A stretch of DNA of 42,552 nt from Methanosphaera sp. (GCA_017430835.1 JAFRMD010000113.1:1-42552); one strand, 5' to 3'. Numbered from the stretch's first letter, positions 9,021-18,505 are shown. The notes: generated by a model from the sequence alone, not told the origin. Numbers and translations: made by a program.

Positions 9021-9602
9021 CTAATTATCAAAATTGCTTATTCCAGTAATTCGTTCAATATCCTCATAATGCCAATACTTATTCTCCCAATGGTAGTACA
9101 CATCTTTTCTTTTCTTAAATATCCTAAAGGGAATATTAGTATTATCATAGATATGAAGAATATCACAAACATCAACTAATTCAGGGATTAACCTTAGAGC
9201 TTTTTTGTATCTTGATTTTACTTTTTCTTCAGGAACACCATGCCCCCCCATAGCTTCTCGAATATTTATTCTAGCAATGTTAATATTATAATTTGAGGTT
9301 AAAATATAAATACATCTAATAAAATACCCTTTTTCTTTAGCTTTTTTTAGTAATTTTAGATTTCTATCTGTAGAAAGCACTGTTTCGAATGTAAAATCTT
9401 CATTTTTATCTATCAGTAATTTTCTTAATTCTTCAGCCTTCACAGCAGCTTCCAAATCCGTGCATAAACTTGATTTTTTGATATCATCAGCATTTATGTA
9501 AACACCAACTGTCTTTGCCATGTGTGTGATTGTAGTTTTTCCACTACCATTAGGACCTGCAAACACCATAATTTCTGGAAGTTTAGAATTACTCTTTAAC
9601 AT
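9021..9602 (-). CDS. Zeta-toxin-like P-loop kinase
   Basis: This is a small P-loop NTPase of the zeta toxin type, close to 195 residues. Near the N-terminus it has Walker A GPNGSGKT, then INADD, then FTFETVLSTDRN, which matches the conserved acidic/FExxLS region of zeta kinases. An Arg-rich segment with GGHGVPEEKVKSRYKKAL forms the C-terminal lid. Characterised zeta toxins phosphorylate UDP-N-acetylglucosamine and block cell-wall synthesis. In a pseudomurein-walled archaeon the substrate is unknown. It overlaps the end of the small upstream gene, so the two are translated together. I chose the ATG at 9602, which has a GGAAGAG stretch in front. The ATG at 9617 is also possible. Confidence 0.8.
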   Translation of the reverse strand: MLKSNSKLPEIMVFAGPNGSGKTTITHMAKTVGVYINADDIKKSSLCTDLEAAVKAEELRKLLIDKNEDFTFETVLSTDRNLKLLKKAKEKGYFIRCIYILTSNYNINIARINIREAMGGHGVPEEKVKSRYKKALRLIPELVDVCDILHIYDNTNIPFRIFKKRKDVYYHWENKYWHYEDIERITGISNFDN

Positions 9603-9810
9603 ATACTCTCTTCCCATCTGGATATTCGATATAAGGACAATCTATTTCATCATCATATCCTGCAATAGGAAGTCCCTTTATCCTACATATTTCCTGATCA
9701 ATTCGAATGGATGCTTTAAATCTTTCAGTAAGTTCTTCATCCGAAATTCCATAAGTTGAATCCAATTCATTTGTTTCTGACAATCGATCACCCCAAAATA
9801 AATACATCAT
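9589..9810 (-). CDS. Putative antitoxin partner of the zeta-like kinase
   Basis: This 73-residue acidic protein (with DEELTERFKASIRIDQE in the middle and IEYPDGKRVYVKE at the end) overlaps the kinase start by 14-29 nt. That is the arrangement expected of a toxin-antitoxin operon with the antitoxin first. It does not look like the classical epsilon antitoxin. Small proteins of this kind are often found in front of zeta-like kinases in bacterial and archaeal genomes, but I cannot name a family. The antitoxin role is inferred from position and size. Confidence 0.65.
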   Translation of the reverse strand: MMYLFWGDRLSETNELDSTYGISDEELTERFKASIRIDQEICRIKGLPIAGYDDEIDCPYIEYPDGKRVYVKE

Positions 9811-9956
9811 TCTTTAGTTTTCCATACATAAAATATATTTAAATGAAATTCTTATATATACTTTACTAAATATAATACTGAAAAATTCTCTTCTATCAAA
9901 AATTCATAAAAACTTAAAATAACAATTATTAAGAAAAAAATAAAGGGGATTAAGAA

Positions 9957-9977
9957 AATACTTATTAATTAAGTACT
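9957..9977 (-). terminator. Hairpin terminator at the adhesin 2 stop
   Basis: On the minus strand AGTACTTA and TAAGTATT form an 8-bp stem with one G-T wobble around the stop codon. A T-rich tract follows at 9932-9943. The same structure is copied in the remnant near 8893-8913. Confidence 0.45.
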
Positions 9978-12900
9978 TTTATTTTTGTTGTAGTGTTACG
10001 TTGACTGGTGTATGCCAGCCTGTCCTGCGTTACAACCTCCACATAATTATAAACATTATATACAGGAATGTCAATATTACTTATTGAGAGTATTCCATCT
10101 ACTGAGTAGTAGTACATAGGTTCTGTACCATTGGTTATGCTGAAGCCGTTAAGTTTTATGATAAACTTGTTAGGACCTTCAACAACATTTCCAAGATAGT
10201 CCCTGACTGTCACCTTCAAGGATAACTTATGTGTTTTGTTGTTAGCAGTGACATTAGATATGACAAGTGTCAGGTTGGATCTTTCAACCTGGAATATCGG
10301 AGTCTGTGAAACCGTATCATAGTTTTTATTGTAATAGCCGGCGACAATCGTATGATTCTTAACTGCCATGGTCTTACAGTCCATGATACCTGCTATTCCA
10401 AGTGGTACCGTGTAGTTTATTGTTGCCACACCATTTACAAGTTTGACTTTTATCGTTTGATTGTTTGCATCCTTGAGCGTTATACCATTTACCTTGAAGA
10501 ACACATATTCATCAGGATATGCAGTAAGGTTGGTTGACTTCTTGCCGTTTGTCGTATCATATACCCTAGCCGTTATTGTCAGTACCTGTCCCTGTTTTAC
10601 TACTTTTTTGCTTGTGGTAATTTCTATCGATGCATTTCTAGGTGCAATCTTTATAGTGGCAGGACTGCTTATGGATGCATTGTATATGCTTGTTCCTATG
10701 TATGATGCCACAATTGTCTCGGCACTCTTCATGGTCACATCAGGTATTATTGTAGCTGTAGCCACACCATTTGTCACTTTCACCTTAAGTGGGTTATTTG
10801 AGCCGGAAAGTTTACCGTTGTCCTTAATTGTCACACCGTTTATTTTAAAGATAAGGTTTCCCTCATTTACCTTATTGTTGTTGGTATCTGTTACTGTTGC
10901 CTTAATGGTTAGTTTTTCACCTATCACACCACTTGCTGCCGTCATAACTGTTTTTGTATTGTATTTGTTTTGTACCGTTATCTTGGTAGTTGCAGTACTG
11001 TTATTGTTCTGGCCATTTCCTTTAAAGGTTGCAGTTATCGTTTGTGTTTCTACCTTGGTTGGAGTATAACTCATTGTAACTACTCCATCCTTGTTTGTGG
11101 TTACGTTGTATGTTTTGCCGTTGACATTTAATGTTATATGCTGATTTGCAAGCTTGTTGTTATTGGTATCAGTTAGTGTAGCGGTAATTGTTATGGTTGT
11201 ATTGTTTACAGGCGTACTGTTTGATACTTTAAGATCTATTTTCGTGTTAATCTTTTTGACTGTTATGTTTGCTGTTGCGGTACTGTTGTTATGTTGGCTG
11301 TCTCCTTTATAAGTGGCTGTTATAGTCTGAGTTTCAACCTTGGTTGGAGTATAGCTTTGTGTAGCCACACCATTGCTATTGGTTTTTACATTGAATGTTT
11401 TACCTGCAACACTTAAGGTAACGTTTTGATTAGCCAGCTTGTTACCGCTTGCATCAGTAAGTGTAGCAGTAATATTTATGGAAGTATTAAGTACCGGAGA
11501 CGTGTTTGATGCCTTGACTGCCAGTTTTGTGTTAAGTTTCTTAACTGAAATATTGGTTGTGGCAGTGCTGTTATTGTATTTGCTGTCGCCTTTATACGTG
11601 GCCTTTATAGTCTGAGTTTCAACTTTGACTGGAGTATAGCTTTGTGTTGCAACACCGTTGCTATTGGTTTTTACATTGAATGTTTTACCTGCAACACTTA
11701 AAGTAACGTTCTGATTAGCCAGCTTATTACCGCTTGCATCAGTAAGTGTAGCGGTAATATTTATGGAAGTATTAAGTACCGGTGCCGTGTTGGATGCCTT
11801 GACTGCCAGTTTTGTGTTAAGTTTCTTAACTGTAATATTCGCTGTTGCGGTACTGTTGTTATGTTGGCTGTCGCCTTTATATGTTGCGGTTATTGTCTGA
11901 GTTTCAACCTTTGTTGGAGTATAGCTTTGTGTAGCCACACCATTGGTGTTTGTTTTAACCGTGAATGTTTTACCGGCAACTGTTAAGGTTACATTTTGAT
12001 TAGGTACTGCCTTATTATCGGCATCGGTAAGTGTAGCTGTGATAGTAATGGCAGTATTATTTACTGGTGTGCTGTTGGATACTTTGACTGCCAGTTTTGT
12101 ATTGATCTTCTTGACTGTTATGGTAATTTTTGCTGAACTATTAATGTATTGATTATTTCCAGCGTATGCTGCAGTTATTGTCTGTTTTTCTACTTTTGTT
12201 GGTGTGTATACTTGTGTTATGATACCGTTAGCATCCGTTTTAGCTGTAACATTTTTACCATTGATGTTTAGGGTTACGTTATGTCCTGATAATTTTTTAC
12301 CGTTTACGTCAGTGAGTGTGGCTGTGATATTGATTGATGTATTGTTTATTGGTGTGCTGTTTGATACTTTGAGTGTTAGTTTTGTGTTTATTTTTTTAGC
12401 GTTTATATTCAGTGTTTGATTACTTACGTTATATATTCCGTTTCCTTCAAATTTTGCGGTTACTTTTGTCAGTGTTGAGTTTAATGTGTATTCAACTGTT
12501 GCAATACCGTTTGCATTTGTAGTTCTAGTATATGTTTTTCCGTCAACTGTGATTTTAAGTGTTTGACTTGCAACTGGTGTTCTTGTTTGATTTTCTTCTA
12601 GTAGGAATGATATCTTGACTTTATCTCCCACATAAGGGTTGGTGTTATTGGTTGATATTGTAATTGTTGTATTTACTATTCCATCATCGAATATGTTTTT
12701 AATTATGCTGACATCTTCCCCTTTGGTGTATATTGTACCGTAATAGGTTGATGTTTCATCGTTGATGTTATATTTAATTACAGCGGTTGCCTCGTTTATT
12801 ATTGCCTTGCCTTTCATGTCTGCCTTGTTGGTCTTGAAGGTATTGTTATATATTGTAGCATTACCTGTGTTGTTTATTGCACTTGCATTAGGAGCCGTAT

Positions 12901-15073
12901 TATTGGTAAATACTGTTGTATTAATGTTTATTGTTCCGTTTTCATTGATTATTGCTCCACCAGTGATATCTGCATGGTTGAATTCTATTGTAGAGTTTGT
13001 TATGTTTAGATTACTGGCGTTACTGTTAACTATTGCTCCACCATTCTTTGCCGTGTTATATTTAATTGTGGTGTCACTTATAATTACATTGCTTGTAATT
13101 TCAATTGTATCCGTAGAGCCAATCGGTGCAGTTTTCATGTTTTTTTCAAAGACAAATTCAATTTCAGGTAGTATTACAATGCTGCTTATAGCACCGGCAT
13201 CATCAGTGGCGGTATTGTTGTTTATGGTTGAATGGGTAATTGTTAAATTTCCATTTAAATTCCCAATAGCACCTATATTACTAGCATTGTTATTTTCCAA
13301 AGTGGTATTGTTAATAATTATAATTCCCTGTGAGTTAAAGACTGCCCCCACATTTAATGCACTGTTATTTTTTAATGTACTGTTATCTATTGTAATAACT
13401 GCACAATTACCCATAACTTCAAAAATAAATGGAAACATACTTTCCTCTTGTATCATTTCATACCTTGGTTCAAGCGTGTTAACTATTGCCCCACCGGTTA
13501 ATGCTTCATTGTTTTCTAATGTAGTATTGTTAATGTTTACAATACCCCCTTCATTGAAGATTGCTCCACCATATTCAGCTGAGTTATCTCCTAAGGTACT
13601 GTCCTTAAGGTCAATGATAACATAATCTTTTGGAAATATAGGATCATCGGATGCCGTTTTAATTGATTTAATCCAATCTCCATACATATAATGCATTACA
13701 TGATTGAAGATTGCACCACCACATGGGGCTCCATTATTCTTTAATGTACTGTTTATAATTGTAATATTGGAATAAGTATCTTCCATACCATCTTCAGATA
13801 ATGCAGCCTTAATTGTATTGGAAAGTGATGGTAGAGGACCATATCCACTATTTAAGTCATTGGCTATTGCCCCACCTGCCTTATTAGCTGTGTTGTTAAT
13901 TAAGTTAGTGTCTTTTATGGTTATATTTCCGATATTGTATATTGCACCTGCTATGGTAGCATTGTTATCGGTAAAATTACATTGGTTAATAGAAACATTA
14001 TATTTATATGTATCATCTGCATTGTCACCCATTATGCCTTGAGCTTCCAATACATCACCATTATCTCCAATCGTATTATATAATGCTCCCCCCGTATCAG
14101 CAGTGTTATTTCTTAGGGTCACATGAGTCATGTTTAAATTAGCATAATAATTGTAGATGGCTCCTCCATCCTCAGCACTGTTATGTTCTAGAGTAACATT
14201 ATTTAAAGTTAGATTACCCTCCCAATTGTCTATTGAACCACCACAACTTGAATCTGCCCTGTTATGTTCAAAGTGGGAGTCTGTAATAGTAAGATTACCT
14301 CCATTTTCTATTGCACCACCATCTTCATTAACGCTGTTATATGTAAAGTTTGAACCGGTAATATTAATAACAGACCCCGGATAATTAATTATTGCACCAC
14401 CATAGCTATCAGCTGTGTTATTTGTGAAGTTGGAGCCTGTAATAGTAAGATTACCATAATTTGCTATTGCACCACCACACCAATCAGCTGTGTTATTTGT
14501 GAAGTTGGAGCCTGTAATAGTAAGATTACCATAATTTACTATTGCACCACCTTCTTCTGCAGATGCATTTGTAATTGTGATATTTTTTAGAATTAAAGTA
14601 CAATTCTCAGCTACATAGAATACTTGTTGTTTTTTTCCATCAATTGTTTGTCCGTTTCCGTCAATAGTGACTTGTATACTGGGATTTTCTAAAGTAATTA
14701 CACCAGTACTTTCATAAGTACCCGGTTGTAATTGTATTTCTGTTGATGTTTCTAAATTTTCAATCGTGCCCTTAAATTCATCATAGTTTATTTCAGTGGC
14801 TTGTTTAATGTCCTTGTTTGTTTCATCTTTTGTAATGGTCTTTGTTGAACTTTCTTTTATATTATCTTTTAGATTTTCATTTGTTTGTATATCATGTTTT
14901 ATATTTATCTTATCTTTTACAGCATTTGTTTGTAATAATGCATGTGTATCTTGTACTATTTGTTCCTGCGTATCATCAATACTGTTTGTATCCTCCGATA
15001 CTTCACTGGCATTTACTAGTCCAGCTAGCAGTACCAGTATTGAAAGAAATAGTATTATTTTTTTATATTTCAT
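9965..15073 (-). CDS. Giant adhesin-like surface protein 2 (beta-helix plus Ig-like repeats)
   Basis: This protein of about 1702 residues has a signal peptide (MKYKKIILFLSILVLLAGLV, cleaved near NAS-EVS), an acidic/Lys-rich linker to about 110, and beta-helix turns with GGAI(Y/V/I)N motifs to about 760. Six or so 95-residue Ig-like repeats reach about 1370, followed by a C-terminal part of about 330 residues very close to adhesin 1. Beta-helix turns are broken by long acidic or aromatic loops, such as those near LSEDGMEDTY and YGDWIKSIKTASDD. These may decorate one face of the helix. There is no C-terminal membrane anchor. I use the ATG at 15073; a TTG two codons upstream is also in frame. 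It shares its leader dyad with adhesin 1. The surface binding role is from family knowledge. Confidence 0.93.
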   Translation of the reverse strand: MKYKKIILFLSILVLLAGLVNASEVSEDTNSIDDTQEQIVQDTHALLQTNAVKDKINIKHDIQTNENLKDNIKESSTKTITKDETNKDIKQATEINYDEFKGTIENLETSTEIQLQPGTYESTGVITLENPSIQVTIDGNGQTIDGKKQQVFYVAENCTLILKNITITNASAEEGGAIVNYGNLTITGSNFTNNTADWCGGAIANYGNLTITGSNFTNNTADSYGGAIINYPGSVINITGSNFTYNSVNEDGGAIENGGNLTITDSHFEHNRADSSCGGSIDNWEGNLTLNNVTLEHNSAEDGGAIYNYYANLNMTHVTLRNNTADTGGALYNTIGDNGDVLEAQGIMGDNADDTYKYNVSINQCNFTDNNATIAGAIYNIGNITIKDTNLINNTANKAGGAIANDLNSGYGPLPSLSNTIKAALSEDGMEDTYSNITIINSTLKNNGAPCGGAIFNHVMHYMYGDWIKSIKTASDDPIFPKDYVIIDLKDSTLGDNSAEYGGAIFNEGGIVNINNTTLENNEALTGGAIVNTLEPRYEMIQEESMFPFIFEVMGNCAVITIDNSTLKNNSALNVGAVFNSQGIIIINNTTLENNNASNIGAIGNLNGNLTITHSTINNNTATDDAGAISSIVILPEIEFVFEKNMKTAPIGSTDTIEITSNVIISDTTIKYNTAKNGGAIVNSNASNLNITNSTIEFNHADITGGAIINENGTININTTVFTNNTAPNASAINNTGNATIYNNTFKTNKADMKGKAIINEATAVIKYNINDETSTYYGTIYTKGEDVSIIKNIFDDGIVNTTITISTNNTNPYVGDKVKISFLLEENQTRTPVASQTLKITVDGKTYTRTTNANGIATVEYTLNSTLTKVTAKFEGNGIYNVSNQTLNINAKKINTKLTLKVSNSTPINNTSINITATLTDVNGKKLSGHNVTLNINGKNVTAKTDANGIITQVYTPTKVEKQTITAAYAGNNQYINSSAKITITVKKINTKLAVKVSNSTPVNNTAITITATLTDADNKAVPNQNVTLTVAGKTFTVKTNTNGVATQSYTPTKVETQTITATYKGDSQHNNSTATANITVKKLNTKLAVKASNTAPVLNTSINITATLTDASGNKLANQNVTLSVAGKTFNVKTNSNGVATQSYTPVKVETQTIKATYKGDSKYNNSTATTNISVKKLNTKLAVKASNTSPVLNTSINITATLTDASGNKLANQNVTLSVAGKTFNVKTNSNGVATQSYTPTKVETQTITATYKGDSQHNNSTATANITVKKINTKIDLKVSNSTPVNNTTITITATLTDTNNNKLANQHITLNVNGKTYNVTTNKDGVVTMSYTPTKVETQTITATFKGNGQNNNSTATTKITVQNKYNTKTVMTAASGVIGEKLTIKATVTDTNNNKVNEGNLIFKINGVTIKDNGKLSGSNNPLKVKVTNGVATATIIPDVTMKSAETIVASYIGTSIYNASISSPATIKIAPRNASIEITTSKKVVKQGQVLTITARVYDTTNGKKSTNLTAYPDEYVFFKVNGITLKDANNQTIKVKLVNGVATINYTVPLGIAGIMDCKTMAVKNHTIVAGYYNKNYDTVSQTPIFQVERSNLTLVISNVTANNKTHKLSLKVTVRDYLGNVVEGPNKFIIKLNGFSITNGTEPMYYYSVDGILSISNIDIPVYNVYNYVEVVTQDRLAYTSQRNTTTKIKVLN
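10970..12420 (-). repeat. 285-bp tandem repeats encoding Ig-like domains in adhesin 2
   Basis: These are head-to-tail 285-bp units. The two around 11470-11760 and 11755-12040 share long identical DNA stretches, including the segment encoding KLNTKLAVKASNT. They have the same unit length as in adhesin 1, so recombination could change copy number in either gene or between them. Confidence 0.75.
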
Positions 15074-15107
15074 ATTCAATTACATCCATATATTTTTCTT
15101 TTTAATC

Positions 15108-15122
15108 GAACAATTACTGTTC
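15108..15122 (-). promoter_or_regulatory. 15-bp dyad in the adhesin 2 leader
   Basis: GAACAATTACTGTTC is an inverted repeat 35 nt upstream of the ATG, preceded on the minus strand by the TATA-like CTTATAAATAATC. Position, half-sites and flanks match the adhesin 1 element at 6534-6548. Confidence 0.55.
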
Positions 15123-15786
15123 TTGATTATTTATAAGTCTTTTGTATAATATTAATTTTTCTAGTTTTTTTAAAGAATTAAAATACTTTAATTCATTCAT
15201 TATATTCCCTAATAAGAGTAATTTTTCGATTATACGATAGATATATGAATATTCTTTAATTTAATATAATTCAAAGAATGTATCCTTATTTTTTTTCATA
15301 ATCTGTTGTTATGTATCGTTTATAGTTTTCATTTTTTTTAATGTGATAATATACATAATCATGTCACTTTTTTCCAGTCATGATACTTTTTATCAAATGA
15401 TTTTTGGATAAGTATAAAATCAAATTTAATAACAGGAATATATTTATATATGAAAATCATATATATCTTTCAGAGATAAAAAAAGTTTTAACATTTAATC
15501 ACCAGAATTTCATCATTATAATCCCATTAATATTTTGTAAATAGTACCTTCCAACAATACATAATTGTTTTCGGTGGGATAATTATTAAGAATATTTTTA
15601 CTCAAGAAGTAAAACATTGCAAAAATAGCATTTTTAAAACATTACATATACATGTAATTGTTGATTTTTAGTAGTTTAATGAGATTTGGAAAAACAGAGA
15701 AAATAGGAGAATATTTATCATAATTTATCATAATTACATGGTAAAATCCATAATGATACATAATGATTTTGGGCCCTTTGGAAAAA

Positions 15787-15822
15787 TTTTACTTCGTTAT
15801 AGTACAGTATAGCGAAGTAAAA
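15787..15822. repeat. Hairpin with 15-bp stem
   Basis: TTTTACTTCGTTATA and TATAGCGAAGTAAAA form a 15-bp stem with one G-T wobble and a 6-nt loop. The right arm and what follows (TATAGCGAAGTAAAAAATA) recur with one change at about 21131-21149. The hairpin may be a terminator, or the scar of a mobile element. Confidence 0.5.
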
Positions 15823-16022
15823 AATACAAAATTATTCAAAAGTAGAGAAAATCTTTATCATCACCAGTAAGAAAATGACATTTCAACTAATTAAATCTTT
15901 CTATATTAACATATATAATAATTTTCATAAAAATTAAATATAATTTTTTTTTGGAAAATACTCCTAAGATAAGTATAATATAACATGGGTATATACTACT
16001 ACAAAAACATAAAACTAGACAA

Positions 16023-16170
16023 ATACTTTATCTAGATATATCCCTTATGTAGACCATGAACTTTATCTAGGTATACCCCTTTTGTAGACCAAGAACTTTA
16101 TCTAGATATACTCCTTTTGTAGACCAAGAACTTTGTATAGATATACTCCTTTTGTAGACCAAGAACTTTA
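16023..16170 (+). repeat. 35-bp direct tandem repeat, four copies plus a partial one
   Basis: Units begin at 16023, 16058, 16093 and 16128, with a partial one at 16163. The core reads GAACTTTATCTAGATATACT followed by CCTTTTGTAGACCAA. Copies differ at a few bases and there are no spacers, so it is not CRISPR. Partial matches (CTAGACAAA..CTTTA) flank it on both sides at about 16014-16030 and 16188-16202. The array ends about 130 bp before the ATPase start and could be a multi-site operator or an iteron-like array. Confidence 0.85.
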
Positions 16171-16299
16171 CCTACAAACACATATAATCTAGACAAACTT
16201 TATATCCTAGTATTATCATAATGATTATTATAACATTAGTTGACTTAGAATAATTATTCCTGAAAATATTTAATATTAATAATTCAAATACGTGATTTT

Positions 16300-17748
16300 A
16301 TGGACAATAAAATAGATACATACATTAAAAATGAAGTATTAATTAGACCAACAAAATTAATTGATGAATTAAGTTATGATAATGCTCTATTCAATCATAG
16401 AAGTGAATATGAAACGATTATTGAATATATTGAGGAATTTTTAGAAGGCAGGAATATTAATAGATACTTAGTTTTACCAGGTATTAGAGATGTAGGTAAA
16501 TCTACAATTCTTTTTCAAATATATGAATACCTTTTAAAAGAAAAAAATATTAATTCCAAAAATATATTATATCTTAGTGTAGATAACTTAATGAAAATAA
16601 CCAATTGTTCAATTTTAGATGCTGTTTCAGCATATTTAAGAATATTTTTTAATTCACAAATTGAAACTCAGAAAGAACCTGTATTCTTATTAATTGACGA
16701 AGCTCAATATGATACCGACTGGTCACTAATAGGAAAAATCATATTTGATAATTCTAAAAAAATTTTCATGATTTATAGTGGGTCTTCAGCATTAGAACTA
16801 TCCTATAATGCTGATTCTGCAAGACGTTTATTAAGGATCCCTATAATACCTTTAACTTATTCAGAACATTTAAAATTAAAATACAATTATTATGATAAAA
16901 ATATATCTACATTGTTATATGAATTAATTTATGATAATAAAACAAACAATATTCCTGAAATAAATAATAAAATTATCCAGGCATATACTAATATAAATGG
17001 ATATGATATAAATGAATGGATTAAATATTTAAAATATGGTGGTTTTCCATCTTATTTTCATCAAAAAGAAAATGATGTAATAAAAAAGATTATAGATACT
17101 ACTGATAAAATTGTAAATATTGATATGAAGAACATAGACGGATTTAATAAAAATACTGAAATTGTGACATTTAATTTATTATATTACTTTGCATTACAAA
17201 ATATGGGTGAAATATCAACTGAATCACTAGCTAATAGTTTAGATTCTAATAAAAATACAATAAAAAAAATATTAAATATCCTCGAAAAAGCTCAATTAAT
17301 TAATCAGATTGATCCATTCACATCATCTGCTAAGAGAGTTACAAAATCTAAAAAATATTATTTTGCAACACCCAGTATTAAACATGTTTTATCATTAAAT
17401 TATGGAACTGCTATTCTTGAAGATGAAAATGCATACTATGGAAAGTTACTTGAAAATTATGTTGCTTCTAGTTTCTTTTATTTAGAAAAGACAAAAACAT
17501 TTCAACATAAAATATATTATGATGATAATAAAAAAGGTTCTAAAAATGTTGATTTTATTATTCAACGAAAATTAGAACATCCAATACCTATTGAAGTTAG
17601 TTTTGGTAAAAAAGATAAAAGTCAAATAAATGATGCTATAAAGAGATATAAATCATCACATGGAATTATAATATCAAAAAATACATCAGAAATAGTTCAA
17701 AAAGGAAATGTTACTTATATTCCTCCCGAAATATTTGCATTTCTATAA
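16300..17748 (+). CDS. AAA+ ATPase with C-terminal DUF4143/nuclease-fold domain
   Basis: The 482-residue product belongs to the AAA_14/DUF4143 class of ATPases common in archaea and gut microbes. Walker A is GIRDVGKST at residues 61-69 and Walker B is VFLLIDEAQ, with D133 and E134. A winged-helix segment lies near 305-345 (GEISTESLANSLDSNKNTIK). The C-terminal domain resembles a PD-(D/E)xK fold, with NVDFIIQ (D418) and PIPIEV (E432). The usual Lys after E-V is Ser here, so nuclease activity is doubtful. Biological roles in this family are mostly unknown. A GTGAT ribosome-binding site precedes the ATG. The 35-bp repeat array lies upstream and a second, broken ATPase gene faces it. Confidence 0.85.
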   Translation: MDNKIDTYIKNEVLIRPTKLIDELSYDNALFNHRSEYETIIEYIEEFLEGRNINRYLVLPGIRDVGKSTILFQIYEYLLKEKNINSKNILYLSVDNLMKITNCSILDAVSAYLRIFFNSQIETQKEPVFLLIDEAQYDTDWSLIGKIIFDNSKKIFMIYSGSSALELSYNADSARRLLRIPIIPLTYSEHLKLKYNYYDKNISTLLYELIYDNKTNNIPEINNKIIQAYTNINGYDINEWIKYLKYGGFPSYFHQKENDVIKKIIDTTDKIVNIDMKNIDGFNKNTEIVTFNLLYYFALQNMGEISTESLANSLDSNKNTIKKILNILEKAQLINQIDPFTSSAKRVTKSKKYYFATPSIKHVLSLNYGTAILEDENAYYGKLLENYVASSFFYLEKTKTFQHKIYYDDNKKGSKNVDFIIQRKLEHPIPIEVSFGKKDKSQINDAIKRYKSSHGIIISKNTSEIVQKGNVTYIPPEIFAFL

Positions 17749-17795
17749 CATGGATAAGAAGAACATACTATGAATTAACGAAATATTGTCAATTA

Positions 17796-18505
17796 TTATC
17801 TATATGGATAATAACCATTGTTTCTAAATTCTACTTCTAACCATCTTTTAATCATTAATTCTTTTATAGAGTATAATCCATGATCATTGTTTATAAGTCC
17901 TAATTTAATTAATTTATTAAAGTATTTGCTTAATAATGCAGGATTGACATTTAATTTTTCCCCTATTTCATTTCTGTGTAGTGGTTTTTCTAGTAATGTT
18001 ATAAATATGTCTTTTTCTCTATTGGTTAATCGAATCCATGTATTTATTAGGTATTTTATTAGGAAGTATAAATTATTATCAAAGCATTCTACTATGTCTT
18101 CTTTTGTTAATAATGTATCTGAAGGCAATTGATTTGCCAATGTATTAATATAGTATGGTATGCCATTTGTACATTTATAAAATCTTTCAAACGATTCATC
18201 ATCAAAGTTTAAATAAGGTGCTTTTTCATTAAGATAGTCTCTTGTAGTTTTTTTGGTAAATGGTGTTAAATACTGTGTTATTATTCTACCACCAAACACA
18301 CCATTTTGACTTGCAATATCATTGATTAATTGATCATCAATACTCAATGAACCTGTAATTATATATCCTACATTATTATGATTCTGTATATTTCCCCTTA
18401 ATTGCCACAGGAATGAGTTCATATATTCGTTTAATTCTTTAATTATCTGAAATTCATCTATTAAAATGATTACACCTTTAATAGTATCTTTATGTTCCTC
18501 ATAAA
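17796..18505 (-). pseudogene. 5'-truncated archaeal ATPase gene, cut by an insertion sequence
   Basis: The frame encodes the C-terminal part of an Arch_ATPase-type P-loop protein. It includes Walker B GVIILIDEFQ (just upstream of the first ATG at 18422), the sensor-type IITGS, the FGGRIITQYLTPF region typical of the family, and a winged-helix end (RNEIGEKLNVNPALLSKYF). Reading upstream, the frame stays open to about 18503 and then meets the inverted end of an insertion sequence at 18505. The Walker A half is missing and I could not find it on the far side of the element near 20464, so more than a clean insertion happened. An internal ATG could still give a fragment of 208 residues. The product cannot be a working ATPase. 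Confidence 0.8.

Larger units (their letters stand above)
15080..16299. other. Long AT-rich intergenic region
   Basis: These 1.2 kb separate adhesin 2 from the ATPase gene, which diverge. They contain the adhesin 2 promoter and dyad, a 15-bp-stem hairpin at 15787-15822 and the 35-bp tandem repeats at 16023-16170. Otherwise I find only very short frames (for example a 14-codon one from about 15679) and no convincing gene. Confidence 0.6.

Noticed and set aside
12762..13625. 287-codon plus-strand frame opposite adhesin 2
   Set aside because: It lies fully antisense to the beta-helix coding region, with Leu/Ile/Ala-rich composition expected from reverse-reading Asn/Thr codons. It has no ribosome-binding site.
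16023..16170. CRISPR array
   Set aside because: The 35-bp units are directly abutting without spacers, and no cas gene is present in the window.
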